A stretch of DNA of 5,420 bases, taken from assembly GCA_012840625.1 (NCBI GenBank), contig DUSB01000168.1:1-5420 (forward strand). Direction: 5' to 3'. The notes below the pieces were generated by a model. It saw only the letters and a list, made by a program, of their open reading frames with translations. It was not told where the DNA came from and ran no database searches. Origin of the DNA: Syntrophomonadaceae bacterium (GTDB lineage Bacteria > Bacillota > Syntrophomonadia > Syntrophomonadales > Syntrophomonadaceae). The position numbers and the translations under genes are program-made. Positions 1 to 5,420 of the stretch are shown in pieces (positions within the stretch are counted from its first letter, which is position 1; every line of letters begins with the position of its first letter).

Positions 1-1257
1 CCAAACCGGTATACGATGACCCCACCATAACTGGCGAGAAATACACCAATCCCGAATATTTTCCATCCAGTTTATGTATATCCTGGTGAATCGTTCTGGT
101 ATAAACCGGATTTCGCCATCTAACACTGTCTTGATGGCTGGTTCGGCCAGGGGTTTCATCTTTACAAACCACTGTTTGGATACCAGAGGTTCAATAATGG
201 TACCGCAGCGCTGACAATGCCCTACCGCATGCTGGTGTTCTTCAATCTTAAGCAAATAACCCTGTTTTTTTAGATCTTCAACCACTGCACTGCGACATTC
301 TTCTCGCTCCATGCCCTCATACGGTCCTGCCTGCTCATTCATCCTGCCATCCAAATTTATAACCGTAAGCTGCTCCAGATTATGACGCAGTCCCATATCA
401 AAATCATTGGGATCATGGGCGGGCGTTACCTTTACGGCCCCTGTACCAAATTCACGATCTACATAGTCATCGGCAAAAACTGGTATTTTCCTGCCCATCA
501 GCGGAAGCACAACCTGCTTGCCAATCAGGTGCTGATACCGTTCGTCATCAGGATGTACAGCCACCCCCGTATCTCCCAGCATGGTCTCCGGACGAGTGGT
601 GGCAACCACCAGCGACTCATCACTGTCTTCAACTGGATAGCGAATATACCACAGGTATCCCTCGCTATCTTCATGCTCTACTTCAATATCAGATAAGGCG
701 GTATTGCATTTAGGACACCAGTTGACAATGTAGTTGCCCTGGTAAATCAATCCCTTTTCATAGAGATTGACAAAAACCTCCCTTACGGCACGGGAACAAC
801 CTTCATCCATAGTAAAGCGTTCCCGGCTCCAATCACAGGAAGCCCCTAGCAGGCTCAATTGCTGGCTTATACGTCCACCATACTTATGCTTCCATTCCCA
901 TACCCGTTCCAGAAATTTTTCCCGCCCCAGATCATGGCGGGTTAAGCCCTCAGCTGCCAGAGATTCTTCCACTCGGGCCTGAGTAGCAATCCCTGCATGA
1001 TCCGTCCCGGGAAGCCATAAAGTATTATAACCTTGCATTCTGCGCCAGCGGGTCAGGACATCCTGTATGGTAATATCCAACGCGTGACCCAGATGCAGAT
1101 GACCGGTAACATTAGGAGGCGGCATGACAATGGAGAATGTTTCCGCACTGGAATCAGGATCGGGCTTAAAAAAGCCACTTTCGTTCCAGTATTCATACCA
1201 TTTCCTCTCCACCTGATCAGGGTTATAAACGCTGGACAAATGATGATCTGTTGACAT
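1..1257 (-). CDS. valS: Valyl-tRNA synthetase, N-terminal 419 residues (3' end beyond window)
   Basis: Class I aminoacyl-tRNA synthetase that charges tRNA-Val with valine in the cytosol. The frame is open from the ATG at 1257 to the window edge. The HIGH-type nucleotide-binding motif lies in PPPNVTGHLHLGH (residues 46-58), followed by the conserved LPGTDHAGIATQ block (82-93). A CP1 editing domain, which hydrolyses mischarged Thr-tRNA, is shown by ATTRPETMLGDT (219-230) and KVTPAHDPND (276-285). Cysteine pairs at 181/184 and 348/351 flank it and may form zinc-binding knuckles. The catalytic domain resumes with SKQWFVKM (360-367) and RDWCISRQLWWGHRIPVW (402-419). Bacterial ValRS is usually about 880 residues, so the KMSKS loop, anticodon-binding domain and C-terminal coiled coil lie outside. 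An in-frame TAA two codons upstream fixes the start. A GTGAGGAGG ribosome binding site precedes it with a rather long spacing of 13 nt. The identification is secure. Confidence 0.98.
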   Translation of the reverse strand, partial: MSTDHHLSSVYNPDQVERKWYEYWNESGFFKPDPDSSAETFSIVMPPPNVTGHLHLGHALDITIQDVLTRWRRMQGYNTLWLPGTDHAGIATQARVEESLAAEGLTRHDLGREKFLERVWEWKHKYGGRISQQLSLLGASCDWSRERFTMDEGCSRAVREVFVNLYEKGLIYQGNYIVNWCPKCNTALSDIEVEHEDSEGYLWYIRYPVEDSDESLVVATTRPETMLGDTGVAVHPDDERYQHLIGKQVVLPLMGRKIPVFADDYVDREFGTGAVKVTPAHDPNDFDMGLRHNLEQLTVINLDGRMNEQAGPYEGMEREECRSAVVEDLKKQGYLLKIEEHQHAVGHCQRCGTIIEPLVSKQWFVKMKPLAEPAIKTVLDGEIRFIPERFTRIYINWMENIRDWCISRQLWWGHRIPVW

Positions 1258-1270
1258 ATCTGTTTATAAA

Positions 1271-1279
1271 CCTCCTCAC
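1271..1279 (-). promoter_or_regulatory. Ribosome binding site of valS
   Basis: GTGAGGAGG on the minus strand is strongly complementary to the 16S rRNA 3' end. It lies 13 nt before the ATG at 1257, longer than the usual 5-10 nt. No in-frame start lies closer, because an in-frame TAA sits at 1264-1266. Confidence 0.7.
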
Positions 1280-1301
1280 TCAGATTAATCCTACATATGA
1301 C

Positions 1302-1354
1302 ATTATATAATAGTTTTACCCTGTAATTTATACATTCTGTAAATGTACCAACAA
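1302..1354 (-). promoter_or_regulatory. Candidate sigma-A promoter region for valS
   Basis: The best -35/-10 pair is TTGTTG (1349-1354) and TATAAA (1327-1332) with a 16-nt spacer. A start near position 1320 would leave a leader of about 60 nt. A perfect TATAAT lies further down at 1302-1307 but has no good -35 at standard spacing. The palindrome TACATT-N5-AATGTA (1331-1347) fills the spacer of the first pair. No T-box antiterminator sequence is visible, although valS in several Firmicutes is T-box controlled. This is a consensus match only. Confidence 0.4.
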
Positions 1355-1360
1355 GGTTTA

Positions 1361-1384
1361 GGAGAATTATCACCATAACTCTCC
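1361..1384 (-). terminator. Stem-loop after the ydbT-like gene, possible weak terminator
   Basis: Minus-strand RNA can form a 10-bp stem, GGAGAGTTAT with ATAATTCTCC, closed by a 4-nt GGTG loop, starting 4 nt after the ydbT-like stop codon. One pair is a G-U wobble in minus-strand RNA but would be an A-C mismatch in plus-strand RNA, which favours the minus strand. No U-tract follows, so it may be a 3' processing or stabilising hairpin rather than an intrinsic terminator. Confidence 0.4.
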
Positions 1385-1388
1385 CCAC

Positions 1389-2891
1389 TTAGTCATTCTT
1401 TTCTGGCTCTTGGCTGCCTCCACTCATTCTGCTTGATGAGAGAGACGCGCAGGATATAGTGGGATGTATGTCTTGCTTCTTATAGAGCCACTCCAGGATA
1501 GTATTCCCTTCCTGCCAGTTCAATCCATTTAGCCCCACCTCAGTACCCCCCAGGCTGGATGCCAGCTGTAGCTTAAAAGAAAGCAAACCCTTGCGCTTCT
1601 GCAAAATAGTCTGTCTCAGCTCCAGTGATTGTATCCTCCTTCGGGGTATAAGGTAGCTCAGACGTCCTACCATACGAAAGCGAATAACTATCTGATCATC
1701 CCGTATCAACCAGCCACCATCGCGAAATTGCATTCTTCCCAGCAGCCAGGCTGCTGCCGGCAAAAGTAAAGTAAAAAAGCCATACGGGTAGAACACGCTG
1801 ATGGGGATGCATACCAGTAAGACTGGAATGGTAAAAATGGAATAATATCTATTCCTGGCTGCAGGTTGCAAAGGATGCAGTTCTTTTTCTAACCTGAATT
1901 CCGGTAAAAATTGATCTAAAAACGCTTCCACCTCACCCACAGGCATGATCGGAAAAACAATGGTATCCTGTCCGGCTTCATCTCCGTGACCGGCACTGAC
2001 AACATAAACAGTTGCCAGTCCAAAAGGCTGACGCAGCACCCCTTCTACAATTTTAACTGCCTGTATACGCTTTAGGGGAATGCTGACATGCCTTTTCTCC
2101 AGCCAGCCGCGGCTGACCAGCAGCTTGTTTTCCTCCCGCCGAAGCACAAACCCCCCCAGACGAAGTAAGGTACCTAAAATAGACAAGACCCAGGCACTTA
2201 GTAAAATAAGCGCGATGCCAATTACCCACACCATTGGACCCTGATGCAGGTATCCGCTCACATGCATTCCCAGCCATTCATAGATATTTAAATCAGGCAG
2301 CATCTGTTCTATCTGAGAGATTAATGCCATGGCACCTACCACCACTACACCCAGACCATTGGAGGTACTGGCCGCAACCATCAGCTGGCGAAAGGGTATT
2401 CTTTTTTCCTGGTATTGAGGATCTGTCTGATCATCGAGCAGGCGCTGGGGGGAAGATGCCTCCAGCATCTGCTGCAGTTCTTGTGATTGCTGCCAGGTAA
2501 TAGCTGGTAAAGAGACCTCGGCCTCTTTTCCGCCCCCAGCTGTTTGCACCTCCAGCTTTACCAGACCAAATAATCGCTGAATCACACCCGCCGATGTCTG
2601 TACACTTTGAATGCGTTCCAAAGGAATATAGATGTTTTTATTTACAAAAACACCATACTCCACCCTGAATTCCTCATCATCTACGCCATAACGATAACGC
2701 AGCCAGTATAAAATAGCATAGCTGATATATAAAGCAAAAAAAAGCAGCAGCAGGAGAATAGTCCATTTACGCTGCAAGGGACTGCTAAACAGAACCACCA
2801 ACACCGGTATAAGCATTTCCAGCAAGGCACGTATATTTCTTACCAGGTATTCCAATATGGCGGCTGGATGCAAGCGCTGTGGATCAGACAT
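1389..2891 (-). CDS. ydbT: YdbT-like membrane protein with three bacterial PH (bPH2) domains
   Basis: The protein has 500 residues. Three copies of the bPH2 signature are visible: IPLERIQSVQT begins at residue 89, IPLKRIQAVKI at 271 and IPRRRIQSLEL at 415. The first two continue into an FGL segment; the third has KGL instead. Hydrophobic helices precede each copy, at roughly 22-36 and 44-62, 176-194 and 219-240, and 350-385, giving a repeated pattern of helix pair plus cytoplasmic PH-like domain. This matches B. subtilis YdbT in length and order. The family's biochemical role is unknown; ydbST has been linked to bacteriocin resistance and the sigma-W envelope-stress regulon in Bacillus. The ATG at 2891 is preferred over one at 2939 because it overlaps the ydbS-like stop by only 8 nt and follows GGTGGAAGAAG. 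The earlier ATG would give a 56-nt overlap. The tail (475-500) is Ser-rich and polar. No sigma-W-type promoter was seen. Confidence 0.9.
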   Translation of the reverse strand: MSDPQRLHPAAILEYLVRNIRALLEMLIPVLVVLFSSPLQRKWTILLLLLFFALYISYAILYWLRYRYGVDDEEFRVEYGVFVNKNIYIPLERIQSVQTSAGVIQRLFGLVKLEVQTAGGGKEAEVSLPAITWQQSQELQQMLEASSPQRLLDDQTDPQYQEKRIPFRQLMVAASTSNGLGVVVVGAMALISQIEQMLPDLNIYEWLGMHVSGYLHQGPMVWVIGIALILLSAWVLSILGTLLRLGGFVLRREENKLLVSRGWLEKRHVSIPLKRIQAVKIVEGVLRQPFGLATVYVVSAGHGDEAGQDTIVFPIMPVGEVEAFLDQFLPEFRLEKELHPLQPAARNRYYSIFTIPVLLVCIPISVFYPYGFFTLLLPAAAWLLGRMQFRDGGWLIRDDQIVIRFRMVGRLSYLIPRRRIQSLELRQTILQKRKGLLSFKLQLASSLGGTEVGLNGLNWQEGNTILEWLYKKQDIHPTISCASLSSSRMSGGSQEPEKND

Positions 2892-3363
2892 CTTCTTCCA
2901 CCACCCGTGCCAGAACCGATATGCGCTGACGAAGTGCATGAGCAGTCTCCTCTGCCAATGCCGGTATTTCGTGACTGCCTGCGGCGGTAGAGATACTGAG
3001 CTCTGCCAGTCCGAAACGTCTCATCAAGGGGCCCTGACCGGTATCTACATGCTGAACACGCACCATGGGAATAAGGGTACGTTTCTTAATTAAGATCCCA
3101 CGTAAAAAATCAATTTCCTGCTCCGATATATCATAACGCCATGTTTTCCATAAGATAGCCGGTATAATAAAAACTCGCACGAGCATCCATACAGCCCAAA
3201 GAATAAATAATATATAAAAAGGCCAGAGCGGCCAGCCCCCAAAATAATAGGCGGCATAGTACCCCAGCGGAATAATAAACTCGAATAAACAAGTTATAAA
3301 CCCCTTCCATTTCCAATAGCTTACCGCCCGGGTATCCAGTTGGTTTGCAGGAATATCATACAC
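2884..3363 (-). CDS. ydbS: YdbS-like membrane protein with one bacterial PH (bPH2) domain
   Basis: A small protein with two transmembrane helices, roughly residues 22-41 and 46-68 counted from the chosen start, followed by one bPH2 domain with the signature IPMVRVQHVDT and then RRFGLAEL. It closely resembles the repeats in the adjacent ydbT-like gene, and the two genes overlap by 8 nt (ATGTCTGA), so they are probably translationally coupled and may form a membrane complex. The GTG at 3363 is preferred because GGAGGA lies 8 nt upstream; it gives 159 residues, about the length of B. subtilis YdbS. Alternatives are ATG at 3378 (GGAG 9 nt upstream, 164 residues) and ATG at 3414 (no good ribosome binding site, 176 residues). 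The family is well supported; the molecular function is not known, with bacteriocin or envelope-stress tolerance the only reported link. Confidence 0.88.
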   Translation of the reverse strand: MYDIPANQLDTRAVSYWKWKGFITCLFEFIIPLGYYAAYYFGGWPLWPFYILFILWAVWMLVRVFIIPAILWKTWRYDISEQEIDFLRGILIKKRTLIPMVRVQHVDTGQGPLMRRFGLAELSISTAAGSHEIPALAEETAHALRQRISVLARVVEEDV

Positions 3364-3370
3364 ACAGCTT

Positions 3371-3376
3371 TCCTCC
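3371..3376 (-). promoter_or_regulatory. Ribosome binding site that favours a GTG start for the ydbS-like gene
   Basis: GGAGGA on the minus strand lies 8 nt before the GTG at 3363. It overlaps the in-frame ATG at 3378 and lies inside the reading frame of the longer alternatives, so it argues for the short form of the protein. Confidence 0.55.
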
Positions 3377-3617
3377 ATTCTTGACAGCTCCATATACAAA
3401 ATAGCCGTTTTCATTCTACCACAATGAATGAAGGTTTACTTTGGGGTATTTATGTACACCAGGAAACCTATTCTATATAATCAGCACTGAAAGCAAAGGG
3501 TATAGAAATGGCATGGACAGCCCGGGTGCCGCAGCAAGAAAAGAAAGGTAAGATTGCAAAAAGACAAAAGAAAATATAATCAGACACCCTGAACAAATTA
3601 AGATGACAAACGTCTGC
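3377..3617 (-). other. Spacer between ysxC and the ydbS-like gene, probable leader
   Basis: About 240 nt without a confident gene. In minus-strand order it holds a T-rich stretch after the ysxC stop, then GATTATATAGAAT (3470-3482), whose TATAGA or TAGAAT could be a -10 element but without a convincing -35. Next come the complementary arms AGGTTT (3464-3469) and AAACCT (3432-3437), with an imperfect inner pairing of GGTGTA (3455-3460) and TACCCC (3442-3447). These could fold into an interrupted leader hairpin. A 51-codon hydrophobic reading frame (3473-3628) also crosses it. The likely role is the promoter and leader of the PH-domain operon, but no single element is strong. Confidence 0.35.
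3556..3592 (-). terminator. Weak candidate terminator after ysxC
   Basis: Minus-strand RNA could pair TCAGG with TCTGA around a GTG loop (3580-3592), a 5-bp stem with one G-U pair. A T-rich run (TTATATTTTCTTTTG and on) follows. The U-tract is suggestive but the stem is short, so function is doubtful. Confidence 0.2.
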
Positions 3618-4202
3618 TTACAGGACATCTGCCAGAGCCAGCAGCAGATCCTCCCTCCCCTCACCCGTTTGTGCCGAAAAAGAAAGGAGAGCACCTCTAT
3701 TTTCCAGATTGAGCGTTCGCTGAATAACAGCCAGATGTTTGGCCCGCGCACCCCGCGAAACCTTATCTGCTTTGGTAGCTACAATCAGGATGGGAATCTC
3801 ATGATACTGCAGCCACTCTTTCATCATGATGTCCAATTCCCCGGGTTCATGACGCATATCAAGCAACATAATAACTCCCCGCAATGACTGCCTACTGCTC
3901 AGATAGGTCTCAATCATATTTCCCCACTGATCACGCTCAGCTTTCGATACCCTGGCAAAACCATAGCCAGGAAGATCAACCAGATACCAGCTCTGGTTGA
4001 TTAAATAATAATTAATGGTCCTGGTTTTCCCCGGAGTCGAGCTTGATTTAGCCAAATTCCGCCGGTTACAAAGTTTGTTTATCAGGGAAGATTTGCCAAC
4101 ATTAGAACGCCCCACAATAGCTATTTCCGGCAGTTCAGGATCCGGCAATTGTTTTAGCTGTACATAGGATCCCACATATTCAGCCTGCTTAATCTTAATC
4201 AA
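3618..4202 (-). CDS. ysxC: Ribosome biogenesis GTP-binding protein YsxC/EngB (YihA)
   Basis: A TrmE-Era-EngA-YihA-Septin-like GTPase needed for late assembly of the 50S subunit in the cytosol. Its 194 residues match the usual length of about 195. All G motifs are present: G1 GRSNVGKS (31-38), G2 threonines in the segment STPGKTRT (55-62), G3 DLPGYGFA (76-83), G4 TKAD (143-146) and G5 SAQTG (176-180). The start is an inferred TTG at 4202, with GGGAGG ending 9 nt upstream, giving an N-terminus beginning MIKIKQAEYV that fits the family. A TTG at 4211 would abut the ribosome binding site directly, and the ATG at 4219 is out of frame. It lies 63 nt after lon, an order also seen in B. subtilis. A hairpin sits in that gap, so ysxC expression may depend on read-through from lon or on a promoter inside lon. 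Confidence 0.97.
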   Translation of the reverse strand: MIKIKQAEYVGSYVQLKQLPDPELPEIAIVGRSNVGKSSLINKLCNRRNLAKSSSTPGKTRTINYYLINQSWYLVDLPGYGFARVSKAERDQWGNMIETYLSSRQSLRGVIMLLDMRHEPGELDIMMKEWLQYHEIPILIVATKADKVSRGARAKHLAVIQRTLNLENRGALLSFSAQTGEGREDLLLALADVL

Positions 4203-4211
4203 AAGAAACAA

Positions 4212-4217
4212 CCTCCC
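4212..4217 (-). promoter_or_regulatory. Ribosome binding site that sets the TTG start of ysxC
   Basis: GGGAGG on the minus strand, 9 nt before the TTG at 4202. The spacing excludes the TTG at 4211, which directly abuts it. It begins only 3 nt after the lon-ysxC hairpin in transcript order. Confidence 0.7.
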
Positions 4218-4220
4218 ATA

Positions 4221-4252
4221 ATAAAAGAGCAGGGTTAAACCTGCTCTTTTAT
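4221..4252 (-). terminator. Rho-independent-type hairpin between lon and ysxC
   Basis: A perfect 13-bp inverted repeat, ATAAAAGAGCAGG pairing with CCTGCTCTTTTAT around a 6-nt loop. It lies 13 nt after the lon stop. The U-run (CUUUUAUUAU) is partly inside the 3' arm, typical of a bidirectional terminator, though its GC-rich core is only about 7 bp. It probably ends or attenuates lon transcription. Because the ysxC ribosome binding site follows almost at once, the folded hairpin could also affect ysxC translation. Confidence 0.75.
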
Positions 4253-4265
4253 GCCTTGCTGATTG

Positions 4266-5420
4266 CTACTTTACCAGTGCTATATCTAAAACTTCATCCA
4301 TATGCTCGACAGTAATAAAGTTTACTTTACGTCTGATATTGGCAGGAATTTCTTCTAAATCCTTTTTGTTTCCCGCCGGAATAATTATATTGGAAATCCC
4401 CGCCCGATGAGCAGCCAGAGCTTTCTCTTTAATACCGCCAATGGGGAGTATACGCCCGCGCAGTGTAATTTCTCCGGTCATGGCTATATCACTTCGAACC
4501 TTGCGACCCGACATAGCTGATGCCAGCGAAGTAGCCATAGTAATGCCTGCTGAAGGACCATCTTTAGGAATAGCTCCCTCAGGAACATGTATATGAATAT
4601 CATAATCTTCCAGCATTTCTGTATCAATATCCAGTTCATCTGCCTTGGAGCGTATATACGTAAGACCGGCCTGAGCAGATTCTTTCATGACATCGCCCAG
4701 CTTTCCTGTTAAGAGCAATTTCCCTTTACCTTTCACCAGAGCAACTTCGATAGAAAGAATATCGCCTCCTACTTCCGTCCAGGCCAAACCGGTAGCAACC
4801 CCCACCTGATTTTCTTTCTCCGCGGTTCCATAGTGATATTTGGGTACTCCCAGATATTTGTGAATGCTGCCGGCGGTTACATTTATCGAGGTATTCTTAT
4901 CTTTGACCACTTCGCGAGCAACCTTACGGCATACGGCGGCAATCTCCCGCTCCATATTCCGTACACCGGCTTCACGGGTATATTCGCGTATAATTTTACG
5001 TATAGCCCCTTCAGAAAAACGAATATTGCTATCTTTCAAGCCATGTTCTTTAATTTGTTTGGGAATTAAGTACCCAGTGGCAATATGAACCTTATCTTCT
5101 TCTGTGTAGCCAGGAAGTTCAATTACTTCCATGCGATCCAGCAGGGGCTTGGGAATATTATGCACTGAATTGGCAGTGGTTATAAACAAAACCCGGGATA
5201 GATCAAAAGGTATCTCCAGATAATGATCACTAAAGGTGGAATTCTGTTCTGGATCAAGAACCTCTAATAGAGCTGAGGCTGGATCCCCACGAAAATCCAT
5301 AGTCATCTTGTCAATTTCATCTAATAAAAAAATGGGGTTTTTTGATTCTGCCTGCTTAATTCCCTGTAGAATACGTCCGGGCATTGATCCTACATAAGTT
5401 CTGCGATGTCCCCTTATTTC
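4266..5420 (-). CDS. lon: ATP-dependent protease La (Lon), C-terminal 384 residues (5' end beyond window)
   Basis: A homohexameric AAA+ serine protease that unfolds and degrades damaged and regulatory proteins in the cytosol. The frame is open from the right edge, starting EIRGHRRTYVGSMPGR, to the TAG at 4266-4268. Numbering from the edge, Walker B is FLLDEIDK (31-38), sensor 1 is the Asn of ITTAN (84), the arginine-finger region is LLDRMEVI (93-100), and the sensor-2 Arg lies in GVRNMER (about 154). The protease domain has the catalytic Ser in PKDGPSAG (290; codon at 4551-4553) and the catalytic Lys in GGIKEKALAA (333), 43 residues apart as in E. coli Lon (S679/K722). Lon is usually about 780-810 residues, so the N-terminal substrate-binding domain and Walker A are outside the window. 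The internal Met at 5384 is not the start, because conserved Lon sequence continues upstream of it. A hairpin follows the stop, and ysxC is next. Confidence 0.98.
   Translation of the reverse strand, partial: EIRGHRRTYVGSMPGRILQGIKQAESKNPIFLLDEIDKMTMDFRGDPASALLEVLDPEQNSTFSDHYLEIPFDLSRVLFITTANSVHNIPKPLLDRMEVIELPGYTEEDKVHIATGYLIPKQIKEHGLKDSNIRFSEGAIRKIIREYTREAGVRNMEREIAAVCRKVAREVVKDKNTSINVTAGSIHKYLGVPKYHYGTAEKENQVGVATGLAWTEVGGDILSIEVALVKGKGKLLLTGKLGDVMKESAQAGLTYIRSKADELDIDTEMLEDYDIHIHVPEGAIPKDGPSAGITMATSLASAMSGRKVRSDIAMTGEITLRGRILPIGGIKEKALAAHRAGISNIIIPAGNKKDLEEIPANIRRKVNFITVEHMDEVLDIALVK

Noticed and set aside
382..1254. Plus-strand ORFs at 382-696, 767-982 and 1033-1254
   Set aside because: They lie wholly antisense to the well-supported valS coding frame, with no recognisable domains.
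1..1257. Possible truncated or broken valS at the window edge
   Set aside because: The frame is open and matches ValRS to the last base, so it is cut by the window rather than damaged.
1053..1388. Minus-strand ORF of 111 codons starting just after the ydbT-like stop
   Set aside because: It overlaps the first 200 nt of valS in another frame, the valS reading is certain, and the product resembles no family I recognise.
2053..2500. ORFs at 2053-2277 (minus) and 2234-2500 (plus) inside the ydbT-like gene
   Set aside because: They are alternative frames of a gene with three clear bPH2 repeats, and show no family features.
3364..3617. Sigma-W-type promoter (TGAAAC then CGTA) expected from B. subtilis ydbST
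   Set aside because: No TGAAAC-like box with suitable spacing was found on the minus strand of this spacer.
3473..3751. 92-codon minus-strand ORF across the end of ysxC
   Set aside because: Its first 41 codons are a shadow frame of ysxC. Only the shorter 51-codon part is kept, as a speculative finding.
3603..3887. 94-codon plus-strand ORF antisense to ysxC
   Set aside because: It is the complement of conserved ysxC codons and has no domain or ribosome binding site of its own.
4833..5088. Two plus-strand ORFs antisense to lon
   Set aside because: They overlap each other and lie fully within conserved Lon AAA+ and protease-linker sequence on the other strand.

Overview
The window holds five genes, all on the minus strand. 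Read in their own direction (right to left) they are: the C-terminal half of the ATP-dependent protease Lon, the ribosome-assembly GTPase YsxC/EngB, two membrane proteins with bacterial PH (bPH2, formerly DUF304) domains of the YdbS and YdbT type, and the N-terminal half of valyl-tRNA synthetase. Lon runs off the right edge and ValRS runs off the left edge; both are in frame and undamaged as far as they can be read. No mobile element, CRISPR array, rRNA or tRNA gene was seen.

The lon-ysxC and valS content, the YdbS/YdbT pair, strong GGAGG-type ribosome binding sites and the use of TTG and GTG starts suggest a Firmicute, probably of the Clostridia with moderate GC. That is inference; no species can be named from the window. 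In Bacillus subtilis, lonA-ysxC and valS-folC lie in one neighbourhood with the hem operon between them. Here two PH-domain genes fill that interval.

Layout from right to left: lon (4266-5420, partial); a 63-nt gap with a perfect 13-bp hairpin that almost touches the ysxC ribosome binding site; ysxC (3618-4202, TTG start); a spacer of about 250 nt that may contain a weak terminator, a folded leader and possibly a 51-codon hydrophobic ORF; ydbS-like (2884-3363), overlapping ydbT-like (1389-2891) by 8 nt; a 131-nt gap with a hairpin, a promoter candidate and a palindrome; and valS (1-1257, partial).

The genes fall into three groups: general housekeeping (Lon proteolysis, GTP-dependent maturation of the large ribosomal subunit, tRNA charging), an envelope-associated two-gene PH-domain operon, and the regulatory gaps between them. 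I see no clear evidence of a new multi-gene system. The most checkable novelties are the relocated PH-domain pair, the hairpin next to the ysxC ribosome binding site, the palindrome inside the valS promoter candidate, and the possible small membrane ORF after ysxC.
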